A stretch of DNA of 64,000 nucleotides from Risungbinella massiliensis (GCF_000942395.1 NZ_LN812102.1:744017-808016), one strand, 5' to 3'. Positions 10,461-19,888 are shown, numbered from the stretch's first letter. The notes: a model not told the origin generated them from the letters alone. Translations and numbers: made by a program.

Positions 10461-10633
10461 ATGGCTAAGAAAAATAAACAAAACAATAAAAGAAAACCTT
10501 TCTGACAGATATTCGTTTTGTAACAGATAGCTTCGATGTGTTTGAGGTGGCTAAGAGTATGGATGAAGTGGAAATGGAAGAAAACAACCAAGAAAATATA
10601 TCTAAAGGATCTGAAGAAAACTCCCACAAATAA
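10461..10633 (+). pseudogene. Frameshifted copy of the small acidic peptide gene at 18462
   Basis: From the ATG the frame stops after MAKKNKQNNKRKPF. Shifting by one base at the AAAAGAAAA run restores a 57-residue peptide whose core (TFLTDIRF, then DSFDVFEVAKSMDEVE, ending NSHK) matches the intact paralogue at 18462-18632 (TFLTDVRF, TFDVFEIAEKMDEVE, DSHK). One missing A would explain the break. No good ribosome site precedes the ATG, whereas the intact copy has AAGGAG. A CTCCCA/TGGGAG hairpin (10619-10644) overlaps the end, as in the other copy. Sequencing error in the A-rich run is an alternative. Confidence 0.7.
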
Positions 10634-10834
10634 ACATGGGAGTTTGGTTTGGATATCCTTTTCCTTTCCCAACCAATATTCCCTTTCCCAATACCATTAA
10701 CCCAAAGTTAGATCACAGAATGCTTTGATTCTAAAATTTTTACCTTTCTAAAAGTTGATTCAAGCAACTATTTTCCCTATAATAAAAATTATCAGTTGAA
10801 AAAGTCCACTATTCAGGAGGGGAGAATCGTCTAT

Positions 10835-11749
10835 ATGACAAATGACATATCATCTTACGGTTTAGAATTCAGACAGTTTAATCGTTTTTATACAAAAGTC
10901 CTTGGTTTTTTGCACGAACATATCTATGACAGCCCTTTTTCATTAACAGAAATACGAGTTATATTTGAGCTTTATCATACAAATAACTGTACCGCTAAGG
11001 TGTTACAAGAAAATCTGAACTTAGATCGTGGATATATGAGTAGAATTTTAAAACGTTTTGAAAAAGAAGGAATGATCTCGAAGCAAAAGTGTAACGATGA
11101 TGGCCGTAATCATTTGATTTCTCTAACTACTTTTGGTCATACAATTTATAAAAAGTTAGAAGAAAAAGCAAATCAACAAGTAGACTACATCTTGAATGAT
11201 TTGGAGATAGAAGGACGAGAAAAGCTCGTAAATTCAATGAAAACCATTGAGAATATCTTATCTCATCATCTCCATCCGAAAGAACCAGTGGTGTCTATCA
11301 GAGATTATTATTTATCCGAAGATGTACAGACCATGATCGAAAGGCAACGAGTGTTCTATGCAGAATCTCATGAATGGGATGAAACATTTTCAGAGTATCT
11401 TGAAGAGACATTTGATTCGGATATTGAAAAGATTTGGATTGCCGAGAGTGGAGGAAAGTTTGTAGGTTGTGTAGGACTAGTGAAGTATGACGAAAAAACA
11501 GTACAGCTAAGGTGGTTTTTGGTAGAGGGATCTTTTCGTCAAAAAGGGGTTGGCACTCAACTACTACAAACCCTCGTTGATTATTGTAGAGAGCAGGAAT
11601 ATGAACGAGTTTTTCTATGGACAGCAAGCAATATGTTAACAGCTCGACCACTGTATCAAAAATTTGGATTTGAAATCTCACATGTCAAAGAAGCGAGATT
11701 ACTGTGGGGGCAAAATCTGGTAGAAGAACGATGGGATTTAGAATTATAA
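10835..11749 (+). CDS. MarR-type regulator fused to GNAT acetyltransferase
   Basis: 304 residues from the ATG at 10835, chosen because AGGAGGGG lies 11 bases upstream; an upstream TTG in frame has no support. Residues about 10-140 are a MarR winged helix ([42 protein letters not shown]). Residues 155-300 are a GNAT domain with the acetyl-CoA loop [10 protein letters not shown]. MarR-GNAT fusions are a known regulator class, but the acetyl target is unknown. It is followed 27 bases later by an MFS transporter gene on the same strand, which it may regulate. Confidence 0.9.
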   Translation: MTNDISSYGLEFRQFNRFYTKVLGFLHEHIYDSPFSLTEIRVIFELYHTNNCTAKVLQENLNLDRGYMSRILKRFEKEGMISKQKCNDDGRNHLISLTTFGHTIYKKLEEKANQQVDYILNDLEIEGREKLVNSMKTIENILSHHLHPKEPVVSIRDYYLSEDVQTMIERQRVFYAESHEWDETFSEYLEETFDSDIEKIWIAESGGKFVGCVGLVKYDEKTVQLRWFLVEGSFRQKGVGTQLLQTLVDYCREQEYERVFLWTASNMLTARPLYQKFGFEISHVKEARLLWGQNLVEERWDLEL

Positions 11750-11776
11750 CGCCAATTTTTCTGATAAGGAGGAACT

Positions 11777-13042
11777 ATGAATAGAAAACTACACTATGCT
11801 TGGATTGTTTTACTACTAACCTTTTTCGCTTTATTAGCTGTACAAGGAGTTCGTCTCTCCTTTGGAGCGTTTATTGAACCATGGGAGAAAGACTTTTCAA
11901 TGGACAGGGGGACTATCTCTCTTATTTCTACTTTAAGCTTCCTTGTCTATGGTATTTCTCAACCAGTAATCGGCAGGTTGGTAGATCGTTTCGGGACACG
12001 GACTATTATATCGTATAGTACTTTACTCGTTGGAATTAGTATCCTCTTCACTTATTTTGTTACTTCTCCTTGGCAATTGTTTATCCTTTATGGTGTCGTT
12101 GCTTCGATTGGCGTGGGAGGAGCATCGAATGTAGCTGCAACCGTTGTCGTAACTAATTGGTTCAATGAAAAACGAGGTCTTGCTTTTGGTATGATCGAGG
12201 CAGGGTTTGGTGCTGGGCAAATGCTTCTTGTTCCCGGCTCCCTCCTATTGATTCACTGGTTTGATTGGAAAGTGACAGTGGTTATTTTAGGCATATTTTT
12301 AATGCTGTTTGTGTTTCCCATTGTATTATGGTTCCTACGAAATCATCCTTCGGAAAAGAATTTACAACCAATTGGAGGCGATGGTAAGGAAGAAGCAAAA
12401 AGCGAAGAAGATCAAAAAAATGGGAGTTATGCAAACTCGAGAGCTTTTCGTACCCGAAAGTTTTGGTTTCTGATTTTCCCGTTTTTTATTTGTGGATTTA
12501 CGACTACTGGTTTAATGGATACTCATCTTATCCCATATTCCCATCAACACGGATTTTCCACAGGTGTAACTAGTGCCGCTATTAGTTTATTAGCCGGGTT
12601 TAATATTGTGGGCATACTAGTCTCCGGTATAATTGCCGATCGTTGGAGTAATAGAAAAATGCTCTTTCTGTTATATGCTACACGTGCACTCGCTTTTGTC
12701 ATCTTGATATACAGTCATCAACCATATCTATTACTTGTATTTTCAATTTTGTTTGGTTTGGTTGATTTTGCAACGGTAGCACCTACCCAGATGCTGGCCA
12801 CCCAATATTTTCAAAAGTATTCCATCGGATTCATCATCGGTTGGTTATTCCTCAGTCATCAGATAGGTTCTGCCTTAGGGGCTTATTTGCCAGGTCTGAT
12901 TCACCATAAAACTGGGAGTTATGATTTGTCTTTTTATTTCTCCATTGTTGCGCTAGTAGTAGCTGCTATCCTCAATCTACTTCTTCCTGAACCGAATACA
13001 ACCAAGAAGCAATCGGCGAATCCATCCGGAATAGCGGAGTAA
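11777..13042 (+). CDS. MFS transporter, monocarboxylate/OFA-like
   Basis: 421 residues with 12 predicted membrane segments and a polar central loop (about 200-220, [12 protein letters not shown]). The N-terminal YAWIVL and [10 protein letters not shown] elements and the [17 protein letters not shown] region resemble the oxalate-formate/monocarboxylate branch of the major facilitator superfamily. Substrate unknown. ATG with AAGGAGG seven bases upstream. It is cotranscribed with the MarR-GNAT gene (27-base gap). The dnaI relic begins right after its stop. Confidence 0.88.
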   Translation: MNRKLHYAWIVLLLTFFALLAVQGVRLSFGAFIEPWEKDFSMDRGTISLISTLSFLVYGISQPVIGRLVDRFGTRTIISYSTLLVGISILFTYFVTSPWQLFILYGVVASIGVGGASNVAATVVVTNWFNEKRGLAFGMIEAGFGAGQMLLVPGSLLLIHWFDWKVTVVILGIFLMLFVFPIVLWFLRNHPSEKNLQPIGGDGKEEAKSEEDQKNGSYANSRAFRTRKFWFLIFPFFICGFTTTGLMDTHLIPYSHQHGFSTGVTSAAISLLAGFNIVGILVSGIIADRWSNRKMLFLLYATRALAFVILIYSHQPYLLLVFSILFGLVDFATVAPTQMLATQYFQKYSIGFIIGWLFLSHQIGSALGAYLPGLIHHKTGSYDLSFYFSIVALVVAAILNLLLPEPNTTKKQSANPSGIAE

Positions 13043-13058
13043 GTTCATCTGTCAGCCA

Positions 13059-13368
13059 GAAAATAGAATCGCTTACCATGCCTGTCTTGATATTAGATGA
13101 CATCGGTATGAGTCCTTACATGGTTGATTCGGGACAACGTTTTTGGCGTAATCCTACAAAACCACATGACCAAGCGGCTACCTACTGTGTACACCTCTAA
13201 CCTTTCCTTGGTTGAACTGGAAGAGACACTATCGTCCATCCGAGAGAAAGAAAAAGTCTACACAGACAATACAGTACAAAACGTATCATGAAGCGTATTC
13301 GAACATATGTCGTTCCCATCCAAGTATCAGGGAGAAACTGGAGATATGATCACGAACCTTATGAATAA
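13059..13368 (+). pseudogene. Relic of a DnaI/DnaC-like helicase loader
   Basis: Three successive reading frames read as the C-terminal AAA+ half of DnaI. The first is MPVLILDDIG (Walker B, from 13080), the second LPTVYTSNLSLVELEETL, and the third IMKRIRTYVVPIQVSGRNWR to a TAA at 13366. At least two frameshifts and a missing segment between the first two pieces make it non-functional, and the N-terminal half is absent. Intact DnaI loads the replicative helicase. It is probably a leftover of a transferred or duplicated gene. Confidence 0.65.
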
Positions 13369-13399
13369 AGTATGTTTAACATAGTTACCAAAACATATT

Positions 13400-13438
13400 A
13401 AAACAAAGCTAGGAGATAAACCATCCTAGCTTTGTTTT
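13400..13438 (-). terminator. Bidirectional terminator, end of PTS operon
   Basis: A 15-bp perfect stem AAAACAAAGCTAGGA / TCCTAGCTTTGTTTT with a 9-base loop and T/A tracts on both sides. It lies 30 bases beyond the transaldolase stop and also follows the dnaI relic on the plus strand. Confidence 0.92.
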
Positions 13439-13468
13439 GGTAGATCGTATATCCAATGCAGGCAATAA

Positions 13469-14200
13469 TTAAATGATCGAATACCCAAGAGCCTGAATAT
13501 CTTTATTAAACATTTTTACCGTTTGTAGTGAGATTTGTTCCAGATCTTTTCCTACGTTTGGGAGTTTCTTTAATATATCAGGAGAGCATGTGATAATCGC
13601 ACAGCCGCACTCTTCCGCTTGAAATATGTTTAATAGTTCACGAGGGCTCGCCCATAGGAGTTCCGTTCCTTTCTTTTCAGCACAGATTCGTGCGGCTTCC
13701 TTCATGGTCGGGATTGGATCAACGCCTGAGTCCGCAATTCGGCCAGCGAACACAGATACGACATTGTTTGTTCCAGGAGCGAAAGCATCAACAGTTTCTC
13801 GTACTTGATCCAAAGTCAAGATAGCTGTGATGTTTAACTTCATTCCTTTACTGGAAAGCTTTTTTATTAATGGAATGGACGATTCTCCTAGGGAGTTGGT
13901 AATCGGAATTTTAATGTAGACATTATCTCCCCAACTGTTGATTTTCTCTGCTTCTTGCTCCATGACGTCAAAGTCATCAGAAAAAACTTCAAAGGAGATT
14001 GGGTAATCCGTAATATGAGTGAGTACTTCTTTGGCAAAGTTCTCGTAGTTGGGTATCCCTGCTTTTTTCATTAACGAAGGATTGGTGGTGAATCCTTTAA
14101 TGATGCCTGTTTGATAAGCTTCCAGCATGTCTGTGAGTACCGCACCGTCTGCATATACTTTTACTTTTAAATTTTCCAATTTTGCGGATGCATTTCCCAT
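13469..14200 (-). CDS. Transaldolase-family protein (fructose-6-phosphate aldolase-like)
   Basis: 243 residues, a compact TIM barrel of the small transaldolase subfamily. The N-terminal YADGA (for the usual DTA), the GFTTNPSLM loop, and the Schiff-base lysine in VYIKIPIT (Lys97) are visible, followed by NITAILT, VFAGRIADSG and ELLWASPRE. It probably interconverts sugar phosphates or cleaves a keto-sugar phosphate downstream of the PTS. Start ATG with TTAGGAGGA. Last gene of the regulator-ulaB-ulaA-transaldolase operon (23 bases after the IIC gene). Confidence 0.9.
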   Translation of the reverse strand: MGNASAKLENLKVKVYADGAVLTDMLEAYQTGIIKGFTTNPSLMKKAGIPNYENFAKEVLTHITDYPISFEVFSDDFDVMEQEAEKINSWGDNVYIKIPITNSLGESSIPLIKKLSSKGMKLNITAILTLDQVRETVDAFAPGTNNVVSVFAGRIADSGVDPIPTMKEAARICAEKKGTELLWASPRELLNIFQAEECGCAIITCSPDILKKLPNVGKDLEQISLQTVKMFNKDIQALGYSII

Positions 14201-14222
14201 GAAAAGTTCCTCCTAAAGTGGT

Positions 14223-15599
14223 TTACTCTTCTTCTACGTGATTTAGTGTGACTGATTTGGTTTTGATAAAGTTTGGAATAAAAAGCACTAGCACGAGTAG
14301 AGCGACAATTGCATAAATACCTGTTGTAGTAAACACTTGTCCTGCCTGACCAAGTAAGATCCCAAGTACAGCAAAGTCGAGGTCCCCAAATGTTGTATTA
14401 GAAAATCCTAGTTCTCCCAGCACAGGAAGCAGAAGGGCTGGCAAGAACGCAAGCGCTAAGCCATTCACAAAGGAACCTACTATGGCACCTTTACGTCCTC
14501 CAGTAGCATTCCCATAGACCCCTGCAGTTGCACCACAGAAAAAGTGAGGAACAAGACCAGGAATAATGAGAACTCCACCAGCAAACCCGAGAATAAGCAT
14601 ACCGATAATGCCTCCAACAAAGCTACATATAAAACCAATGATTACGGCTGTTTGGGCATATGGGAAGAAAACAGCACAATCCACAGCTGGAACGGCATTT
14701 GGAATGATTTTCGTGGCAATCCCTTGAAATGCCGGAATTAAGTCAGCCAAAATCATGCGAACCCCGTTGTATACAATTGCCACACCGATTGCGAATTGCA
14801 AGGCACTCATTACGGCAAATAGATACGGAGATTTTCCGTCTGATAGCGTAGATACAAATTCGGGTCCCGCTGCAATTGCGGCAATTAAATAGATCACTGT
14901 CATCGTAAGTGCTGTGGAGATCGTCGTGTTTCGCAAGAACGCCCATTTTTCAGGAATTTTGATTTTTTCCGTGCTATCCTCAGGCTTGCCGACAAACTTG
15001 CCAACCCAGGCAGACAGATAGTAGCCAATACTCCCAAAGTGACCCATGGCTACATCATCGCCATCCGTTACTTTTAACGTGTATTTTTGTCCGATGGCAG
15101 GAGAGATCGCACTCCATGCACCTAAAATAAATCCACCGATTGCAATTAACAATATTCCAGAAAGCCCTGAAGCACCTAAAACGGCCGATAATAGACATGC
15201 CATAAAAAAGCTATGATGACCAGTTAAAAATACATATTTATATTTCGTAACACGAGCGATCACGATATTCAAAATAAGACCTACTAGCAAAATAGACATC
15301 GTCTCAACGCCGAGGAGTTGTTGAGCTGTTGCTACAACCGCTTCATTATTAGGGACAACCCCTTGTATATTGAATCCTTTTTCAATCATTTTCCCTAGAG
15401 GTTCAAGGTTGTCAACAATGAAGGAAGCACCTGCGCTCAGCATGATATACCCAAGGATCGGCCCGAGTGTACCCGTTAAGATCTTATGAAATGGCTGTTT
15501 TAACGAAACGAGACCTACAAAAGCCATTAAACCGATAAGTAAGGCAGGCTCAGAGAAAACATCCTTAAGAAGTTCTAAAAGTCCGGTGAAAAAGCTCAT
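14223..15599 (-). CDS. PTS ascorbate-type transporter, IIC component (UlaA family)
   Basis: 458 residues, polytopic (about 11 membrane segments), with UlaA family features: the N-terminal GLMAFVGLVSLKQPFHKILTG-type stretch, TGHHSFFMA, GDDVAMGHFGS and PHFFCGATAGVYGN. It would translocate a sugar acid such as L-ascorbate while the IIB protein phosphorylates it. The gene follows the IIB gene by 23 bases with an AGGAGG ribosome site. Substrate is inferred from family only; many UlaA homologues carry other pentose-type substrates. Confidence 0.92.
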   Translation of the reverse strand: MSFFTGLLELLKDVFSEPALLIGLMAFVGLVSLKQPFHKILTGTLGPILGYIMLSAGASFIVDNLEPLGKMIEKGFNIQGVVPNNEAVVATAQQLLGVETMSILLVGLILNIVIARVTKYKYVFLTGHHSFFMACLLSAVLGASGLSGILLIAIGGFILGAWSAISPAIGQKYTLKVTDGDDVAMGHFGSIGYYLSAWVGKFVGKPEDSTEKIKIPEKWAFLRNTTISTALTMTVIYLIAAIAAGPEFVSTLSDGKSPYLFAVMSALQFAIGVAIVYNGVRMILADLIPAFQGIATKIIPNAVPAVDCAVFFPYAQTAVIIGFICSFVGGIIGMLILGFAGGVLIIPGLVPHFFCGATAGVYGNATGGRKGAIVGSFVNGLALAFLPALLLPVLGELGFSNTTFGDLDFAVLGILLGQAGQVFTTTGIYAIVALLVLVLFIPNFIKTKSVTLNHVEEE

Positions 15600-15622
15600 C
15601 GTGATACCTCCTAAAGACCCAT

Positions 15623-15913
15623 TTATTTTTTATCGTTGGAAACCTCTTGTAATAACTCTGCTATGTCCGCTTTGATTTTCTTCTTATTGATGTAACTGCG
15701 AACAACACCTACACGTTGAGTAGTCTGATCAAATTGTTGTGCAAGTTCTTCCACGGTAACGATTAAGTCACACTCTTTCCCTTTTGCACCGTTAAAGTCC
15801 GAAGTCTCAATCTGTGCAGCAATACCAAGTTCGTTGCAAATTTCCTCAATCTTCATTTTCAGCATGAGGCTACTGCCAATGCCATTCCCGCATACCGTTA
15901 CGATCGAAATCAT
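15623..15913 (-). CDS. PTS IIB component (UlaB/SgcB-like)
   Basis: 96 residues, with the phosphocysteine loop TVCGNGIGSS (Cys8) of lactose/ascorbate-type IIB proteins. It accepts phosphate from IIA and passes it to the sugar bound by IIC. ATG with AAGGAG upstream. It lies 16 bases after the regulator gene and 23 before the IIC gene. No free-standing IIA gene is present in the operon. Confidence 0.93.
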   Translation of the reverse strand: MISIVTVCGNGIGSSLMLKMKIEEICNELGIAAQIETSDFNGAKGKECDLIVTVEELAQQFDQTTQRVGVVRSYINKKKIKADIAELLQEVSNDKK

Positions 15914-15929
15914 GTCATGTCATCTCCTT

Positions 15930-18011
15930 CTATCGTTCACTATAGGTTTGAATCAATGGTAGAAAGCCCTCTGGCTTTGTTATGTTTAACATCTCATCAA
16001 TGTTTTCTTCTTCCTCCAAAAGCTCCGTAAGTTGACTTAAAGCCTTTAGATGTGACTCATTGTCTACAGCTGCTAGTACAAAAATTAACTGAGCATCCTT
16101 GCTTACTCCACCAGAAGTAAAGGAAACAGGCTCATTCAGTTTTAACAAACTCATGCTTAATTTTTTGACACCCTGTTCAGGACGAGCATGCGGGATCGCA
16201 ACATGAGGCGCAATGACCACATAAGGACCAAGATTTTCAATATTTTCAATCATCGCCTCAATATATTCAGGGTTAATTGCTTGAATATCCAGCATTGGGG
16301 CAGCCGCAAAACGAACAGCTTCCTGCCAATTCTCCACTCTATCTTTTATTTGAATCATTTCGATCTTTAACAAATCTCGAATCACTGGTTTGTACCTCCT
16401 AAAATGAGCAACGGTGCTACCTGTTAGCAAATCCGTTAGGGTCTCATATAATCCCCTTTCGTCATGTATGGTGGTAAAAAGCTTCACAATCTCCATAATT
16501 TGATTAACACTTGGTTGTTTTGTATCCGTTTTCTTTAGTAAATGGAAGTCGACCTCCTGAAGAATTCGGGCTTTATCAAGTGCAGTTAAAATAGGATTGA
16601 CGATGATTAACGGCTTAGATGTTTGAAAGGAAACGGTCGAAAACAATAGGTCATATTCATCTTCTTTCTCAAAGTCATACTCACTTAGAGAGAGCACTGC
16701 CGATATATCTACTTCCGGAATAAGCTTCTCTATTTGATACTTGAGCATATTGGAAGCACCAATACCATTTGGACAGACGATCACGGCATTTTTGCGAGAA
16801 AGCTGTATGTCCGTTGGATCGACAAATGATCCGAAATGCAATGTAATATAACCAGCTTCTTCATCTGACATTGGGCGTTTTACATATTCTTCAAGTAGTT
16901 TGAGAGATCGCTTCACGAGAACAAATAAGTCTGCATATTCCTCTTGGATCTGAGCAAGCAAAGGATTCACAAGCGGAATATGGAAAAGCAATCGATAATA
17001 TGCCGGTTTGATATGAAGGTATAACGAGTTGGCCAATTTCTCTTTCTGAGGAATGGAGACACAGGCAAGTATCTCAAATTCCTGAATGATCGCTTTTGTT
17101 AATGCAAAAAGCGTATTATGGTTCACAGGCTCATGTAGCGGCAGCTCTCCATCCTTCACTTGCAGACCGAGAAGTGTCATGGCTACATAAAGATGTTCAT
17201 CTGAGTCTGGTGTAATACCTAGAGTTGACACGAGACACGAGACACTCTGAAACTCTTCCCACTTATAAATCACTTCTTTCATATCAAAAGGATACTCTAC
17301 TTTTTGATCGTTACGTATCCTAGAAGTAAGGAAGACTAAAAAGGAAGCAACTTCTTTCATCTTTTCTTCGATATATGTGACCGATAACAATTGTTCTGCT
17401 TTTTTTAAAAGCATGTAAATACGATCATATTTTGTCTGAAAAGAGTCCTTGCCGTAATCAGCATCATATACATTCTGTAAAAGTCGAACGCCTTCAGGAT
17501 ATCGAATGAATTTTGACACACACCTCATCATGAAGCGACGAATTTCCAACTCGTCACCAATAAACTGATATCCGTGAGTTCTGGAATAGTCTAGTTTGAC
17601 ATTCCGCAATGCAGCGAGCTCAGCTGCCTGTTTAATGGTTGTCAAAGTCGTATTTCGGCTCACTTTCAAAAGCGAAGTAAAATGGTTTACCGACAAATAC
17701 TCTGGACTCATAAATGTCTTGATCAGGATAAGGTCTCTTCTTTCCTCGGGTGACGCAGTATATGTTTGGTCATCTACCTTCGGAAGTTTTTCTGAAAGAA
17801 ATGCTTGAATACTAGCATCGACGACAAGCCCTTGAGCGCGCTCATTCCGAATAGGGGGAAGCCCTTCGTCTGTGAGCCAAACATTGATTTTCTGTAAGTC
17901 ATACGTAATTTGGCGTCTAGAACAATTTAGTTCTTTTTCCAAGCGCTTTATCGTCATCGTACGATGGGTAATAAGAAAATGTAGTAAGGTAGATGCCCGC
18001 TGATCCAGCAC
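15930..18011 (-). CDS. PRD-containing PTS-regulated transcription activator (BglG/MtlR class) with IIB and IIA domains
   Basis: 693 residues. Domain order: N-terminal helix-turn-helix (about 5-65, TIKRLEKELNCSRRQITYDL), a second HTH/Mga-like part (about 85-175), two PRDs (about 190-395), a IIB-like domain with Cys413 in VCPNGIGASN, and a C-terminal IIA_2 domain with His608 in AIPHARPEQ. This layout is that of MtlR/LicR-type activators controlled by PTS phosphorylation. It is the first gene of the operon. GTG start with GAAGGAGG 8 bases upstream. The intact IIA His could allow it to supply IIA function. Confidence 0.92.
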   Translation of the reverse strand: MLDQRASTLLHFLITHRTMTIKRLEKELNCSRRQITYDLQKINVWLTDEGLPPIRNERAQGLVVDASIQAFLSEKLPKVDDQTYTASPEERRDLILIKTFMSPEYLSVNHFTSLLKVSRNTTLTTIKQAAELAALRNVKLDYSRTHGYQFIGDELEIRRFMMRCVSKFIRYPEGVRLLQNVYDADYGKDSFQTKYDRIYMLLKKAEQLLSVTYIEEKMKEVASFLVFLTSRIRNDQKVEYPFDMKEVIYKWEEFQSVSCLVSTLGITPDSDEHLYVAMTLLGLQVKDGELPLHEPVNHNTLFALTKAIIQEFEILACVSIPQKEKLANSLYLHIKPAYYRLLFHIPLVNPLLAQIQEEYADLFVLVKRSLKLLEEYVKRPMSDEEAGYITLHFGSFVDPTDIQLSRKNAVIVCPNGIGASNMLKYQIEKLIPEVDISAVLSLSEYDFEKEDEYDLLFSTVSFQTSKPLIIVNPILTALDKARILQEVDFHLLKKTDTKQPSVNQIMEIVKLFTTIHDERGLYETLTDLLTGSTVAHFRRYKPVIRDLLKIEMIQIKDRVENWQEAVRFAAAPMLDIQAINPEYIEAMIENIENLGPYVVIAPHVAIPHARPEQGVKKLSMSLLKLNEPVSFTSGGVSKDAQLIFVLAAVDNESHLKALSQLTELLEEEENIDEMLNITKPEGFLPLIQTYSER

Positions 18012-18240
18012 TCTTGTTGCCTCCTTCTTCTATAGAATAGAACATTTTTTGAAATGAAAGCGCATTCATTGGGTCTGAAAGTTGATTAGAGGGTATGAAC
18101 AAAGTTGGGTTGAACTAGGTGTAGAATGATTGGCAAGCATTAAACTCTAACATGAACTTAAATGGAAATCTTTAATTTATCAAGTGTTTTACCTAACTTT
18201 GGAAACTAAACCAAGGTCGAATCAAAATTCCCAAAAACAA

Positions 18241-18287
18241 AAAACACCATCCTTTCCAAATTGGTTTTGAAAAAGGTTGGTGTTTTT
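18241..18287 (+). terminator. Orphan bidirectional terminator hairpin
   Basis: AAAACACCAtCCTTT pairs with AAAGGtTGGTGTTTT, with T tracts on both strands. It lies between the divergent PTS regulator and small acidic peptide gene and matches no visible gene end. The rest of 18012-18461 shows no gene; it must hold the PTS operon promoter and that of the small peptide. Confidence 0.75.
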
Positions 18288-18461
18288 TGATGAGTCTTTC
18301 ATCGCTTCCTACCCAGATTTTCGTTTTAACTTACCTTTGACTCTTGTAGAAACTAGTATTTTTAGCTTTTGGTTGGCTAGACTATTGGGAGAGTTTGCAG
18401 AATCGATAGGAATTTATCATTTACGTTTCTTTACCTCAGTCCCATTATAAGGAGATGAAAA

Positions 18462-18632
18462 ATGGCACAGGAAGATAACCAAACCAATGAAAAAGGAACA
18501 TTTTTAACAGATGTCCGTTTTGCTCCTGATACCTTCGATGTGTTTGAGATAGCAGAGAAGATGGATGAAGTGGAAGGAAACAATCGAGAAGAGATGAAAA
18601 AAGAGAATAAGGCGGATGACTCCCACAAATGA
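18462..18632 (+). CDS. Small acidic peptide of unknown function (intact paralogue)
   Basis: 56 codons: starts MAQEDNQTNEKGTFLTDVRF, core APDTFDVFEIAEKMDEVE, ends ADDSHK. Strongly acidic, no Cys, no signal peptide, no membrane segment; I do not recognise it. ATG with ATAAGGAG 6 bases upstream. A frameshifted relative lies at 10461-10633 on the same strand. The shared block TFLTD(V/I)RF...DVFE(I/V)A(K/E)xMDEVE suggests selection on the central part. The stop is embedded in a long hairpin (18614-18653). Confidence 0.7.
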   Translation: MAQEDNQTNEKGTFLTDVRFAPDTFDVFEIAEKMDEVEGNNREEMKKENKADDSHK

Positions 18633-18653
18633 AGTAGTCAGTGGGAGTCATCC
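18614..18653 (+). repeat. Hairpin over the stop codon of the small peptide gene
   Basis: A 13-bp perfect stem GGATGACTCCCAC / GTGGGAGTCATCC with a 14-base loop that contains the stop codon. No T tract follows, so it may be a stability element rather than a classic terminator. The relic at 10461 has the shorter CTCCCA/TGGGAG equivalent (10619-10644). Confidence 0.7.
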
Positions 18654-18922
18654 AATTCAATGCTCCTTGCCAAAGGACTTAAAACCTAAGTTTGAGTAGT
18701 GGGTCTATGAAATAACGAATGTCTCCAAACCATTAGTTGCTAGTACTTCGACTTCTTGCTGAACATGTAAGGAATCTGGAAAAAGTACAGTTGAAGCGTA
18801 AAAAGAATACAGATTCTTCTGTTTGATCCAAGATCTGTCTATTTTTCCATTAATATTTCTGTAAAACATAAGGTTTTAATTCTGAAGAAGTTCCACGATT
18901 CTTCTTTGCCTATAAACCCTCT
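18654..18922. other. Intergenic region without a recognised gene
   Basis: No coding frame with a ribosome site was found. A weak GAAGAA/TTCTTC stem near 18880-18905 may be the argF terminator on the minus strand, but it lacks a clear T tract. Confidence 0.4.
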
Positions 18923-19888
18923 TCACCTGTATTTTCCTAACAACGCTACAAGCAGCGCCTTTTGAGCATGGAGCCGATTTTCCGCTTGTTGAAATACGAC
19001 GGATTGTGATCCATCGATTACTTCGGTTGCTACTTCGAGTCCACGGTAGGCTGGTAAGCAGTGCATAAAGATGGCATCTTCTTTGGCTAATGCCATCAGC
19101 GTAGGAGTAACTTGAAAACCTTCAAAGTCTTTCTGTCGTTTTTGCTTTTCTTCTTCCTGTCCCATGCTAGCCCACACATCGGTGTAGAGGACATCTGCGC
19201 CTTGTACCGCTATGTAAGGATCATGGACGAGTTGTATCTCTGCCCCTGTTTGCTCTGCTAATTCCCCAATCTCTTCCCAGATTTGAGCTAAAGGCTCATA
19301 TCCTTGTGGTGTACAGATCGTCAACTCCATTCCGGTCATCGCAGCACCATGCATAAGCGAATGTACTACGTTGTTTCCATCACCGAGATAGGCCAATTTT
19401 AGTCCAGCAAGGTCTCCTTTTTTCTCTTGTATGGTTAGAAAGTCCGCTAAAATTTGGCAAGGATGAACAAGATCGGTCAAACCATTGATAACAGGAATCG
19501 TAGCAGCTTGAGCTAATGATTCTACTAACTCATGATGGAAGGTTCGAATCAAAATCCCATCTACATAACGAGATAACACATGAGCGGTATCTTCTACCGA
19601 CTCTCCCCGTCCAAGTTGTAAATCATCGCGTTGCAAGTGAAGCGCTGCTCCTCCTAATTGAATAATCCCTACCTCAAATGAAATCCGTGTTCTCGTCGAA
19701 GGTTTATCAAAAATCATTGCCAATGTTTTTCCTTTTAAAGGTGTGTACAGCTCGCCTGATTTCTGTTTCTTTTTTAGATCGTGCGCAAGTTCTAACAATA
19801 ACGATAAATCACTAGGTGTAAGATCCGTAAGGTTCAAAAAGTCTTTTCCTTGTAAATGCTGATAAGTATTAGGTGTTGTCATTTTCAT
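18923..19888 (-). CDS. argF: Ornithine carbamoyltransferase
   Basis: 321 residues. It transfers the carbamoyl group to ornithine, giving citrulline. Carbamoyl-phosphate loop PSTRTRISFE, ornithine-loop HCLPAYRG (FMHCLPA), and DGNNVVHSL are intact, together with HPCQILADF. The ATG overlaps the argD stop (ttATGA), so it is translationally coupled. It is the last gene of argC-J-B-D-F. An anabolic role follows from the operon; no arcA or arcC is present. Confidence 0.97.
   Translation of the reverse strand: MKMTTPNTYQHLQGKDFLNLTDLTPSDLSLLLELAHDLKKKQKSGELYTPLKGKTLAMIFDKPSTRTRISFEVGIIQLGGAALHLQRDDLQLGRGESVEDTAHVLSRYVDGILIRTFHHELVESLAQAATIPVINGLTDLVHPCQILADFLTIQEKKGDLAGLKLAYLGDGNNVVHSLMHGAAMTGMELTICTPQGYEPLAQIWEEIGELAEQTGAEIQLVHDPYIAVQGADVLYTDVWASMGQEEEKQKRQKDFEGFQVTPTLMALAKEDAIFMHCLPAYRGLEVATEVIDGSQSVVFQQAENRLHAQKALLVALLGKYR

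Noticed and set aside
10445-10672. 75-residue minus-strand frame opposite the peptide relic
   Set aside because: Antisense; the plus-strand paralogy with 18462 explains the open frame.
11298-11681. 127-residue minus-strand frame
   Set aside because: Antisense shadow of the MarR-GNAT gene.
18431-18660. Two minus-strand frames opposite the intact small peptide gene
   Set aside because: Shadows of the plus-strand gene; Ser/Phe-rich products with no ribosome site.
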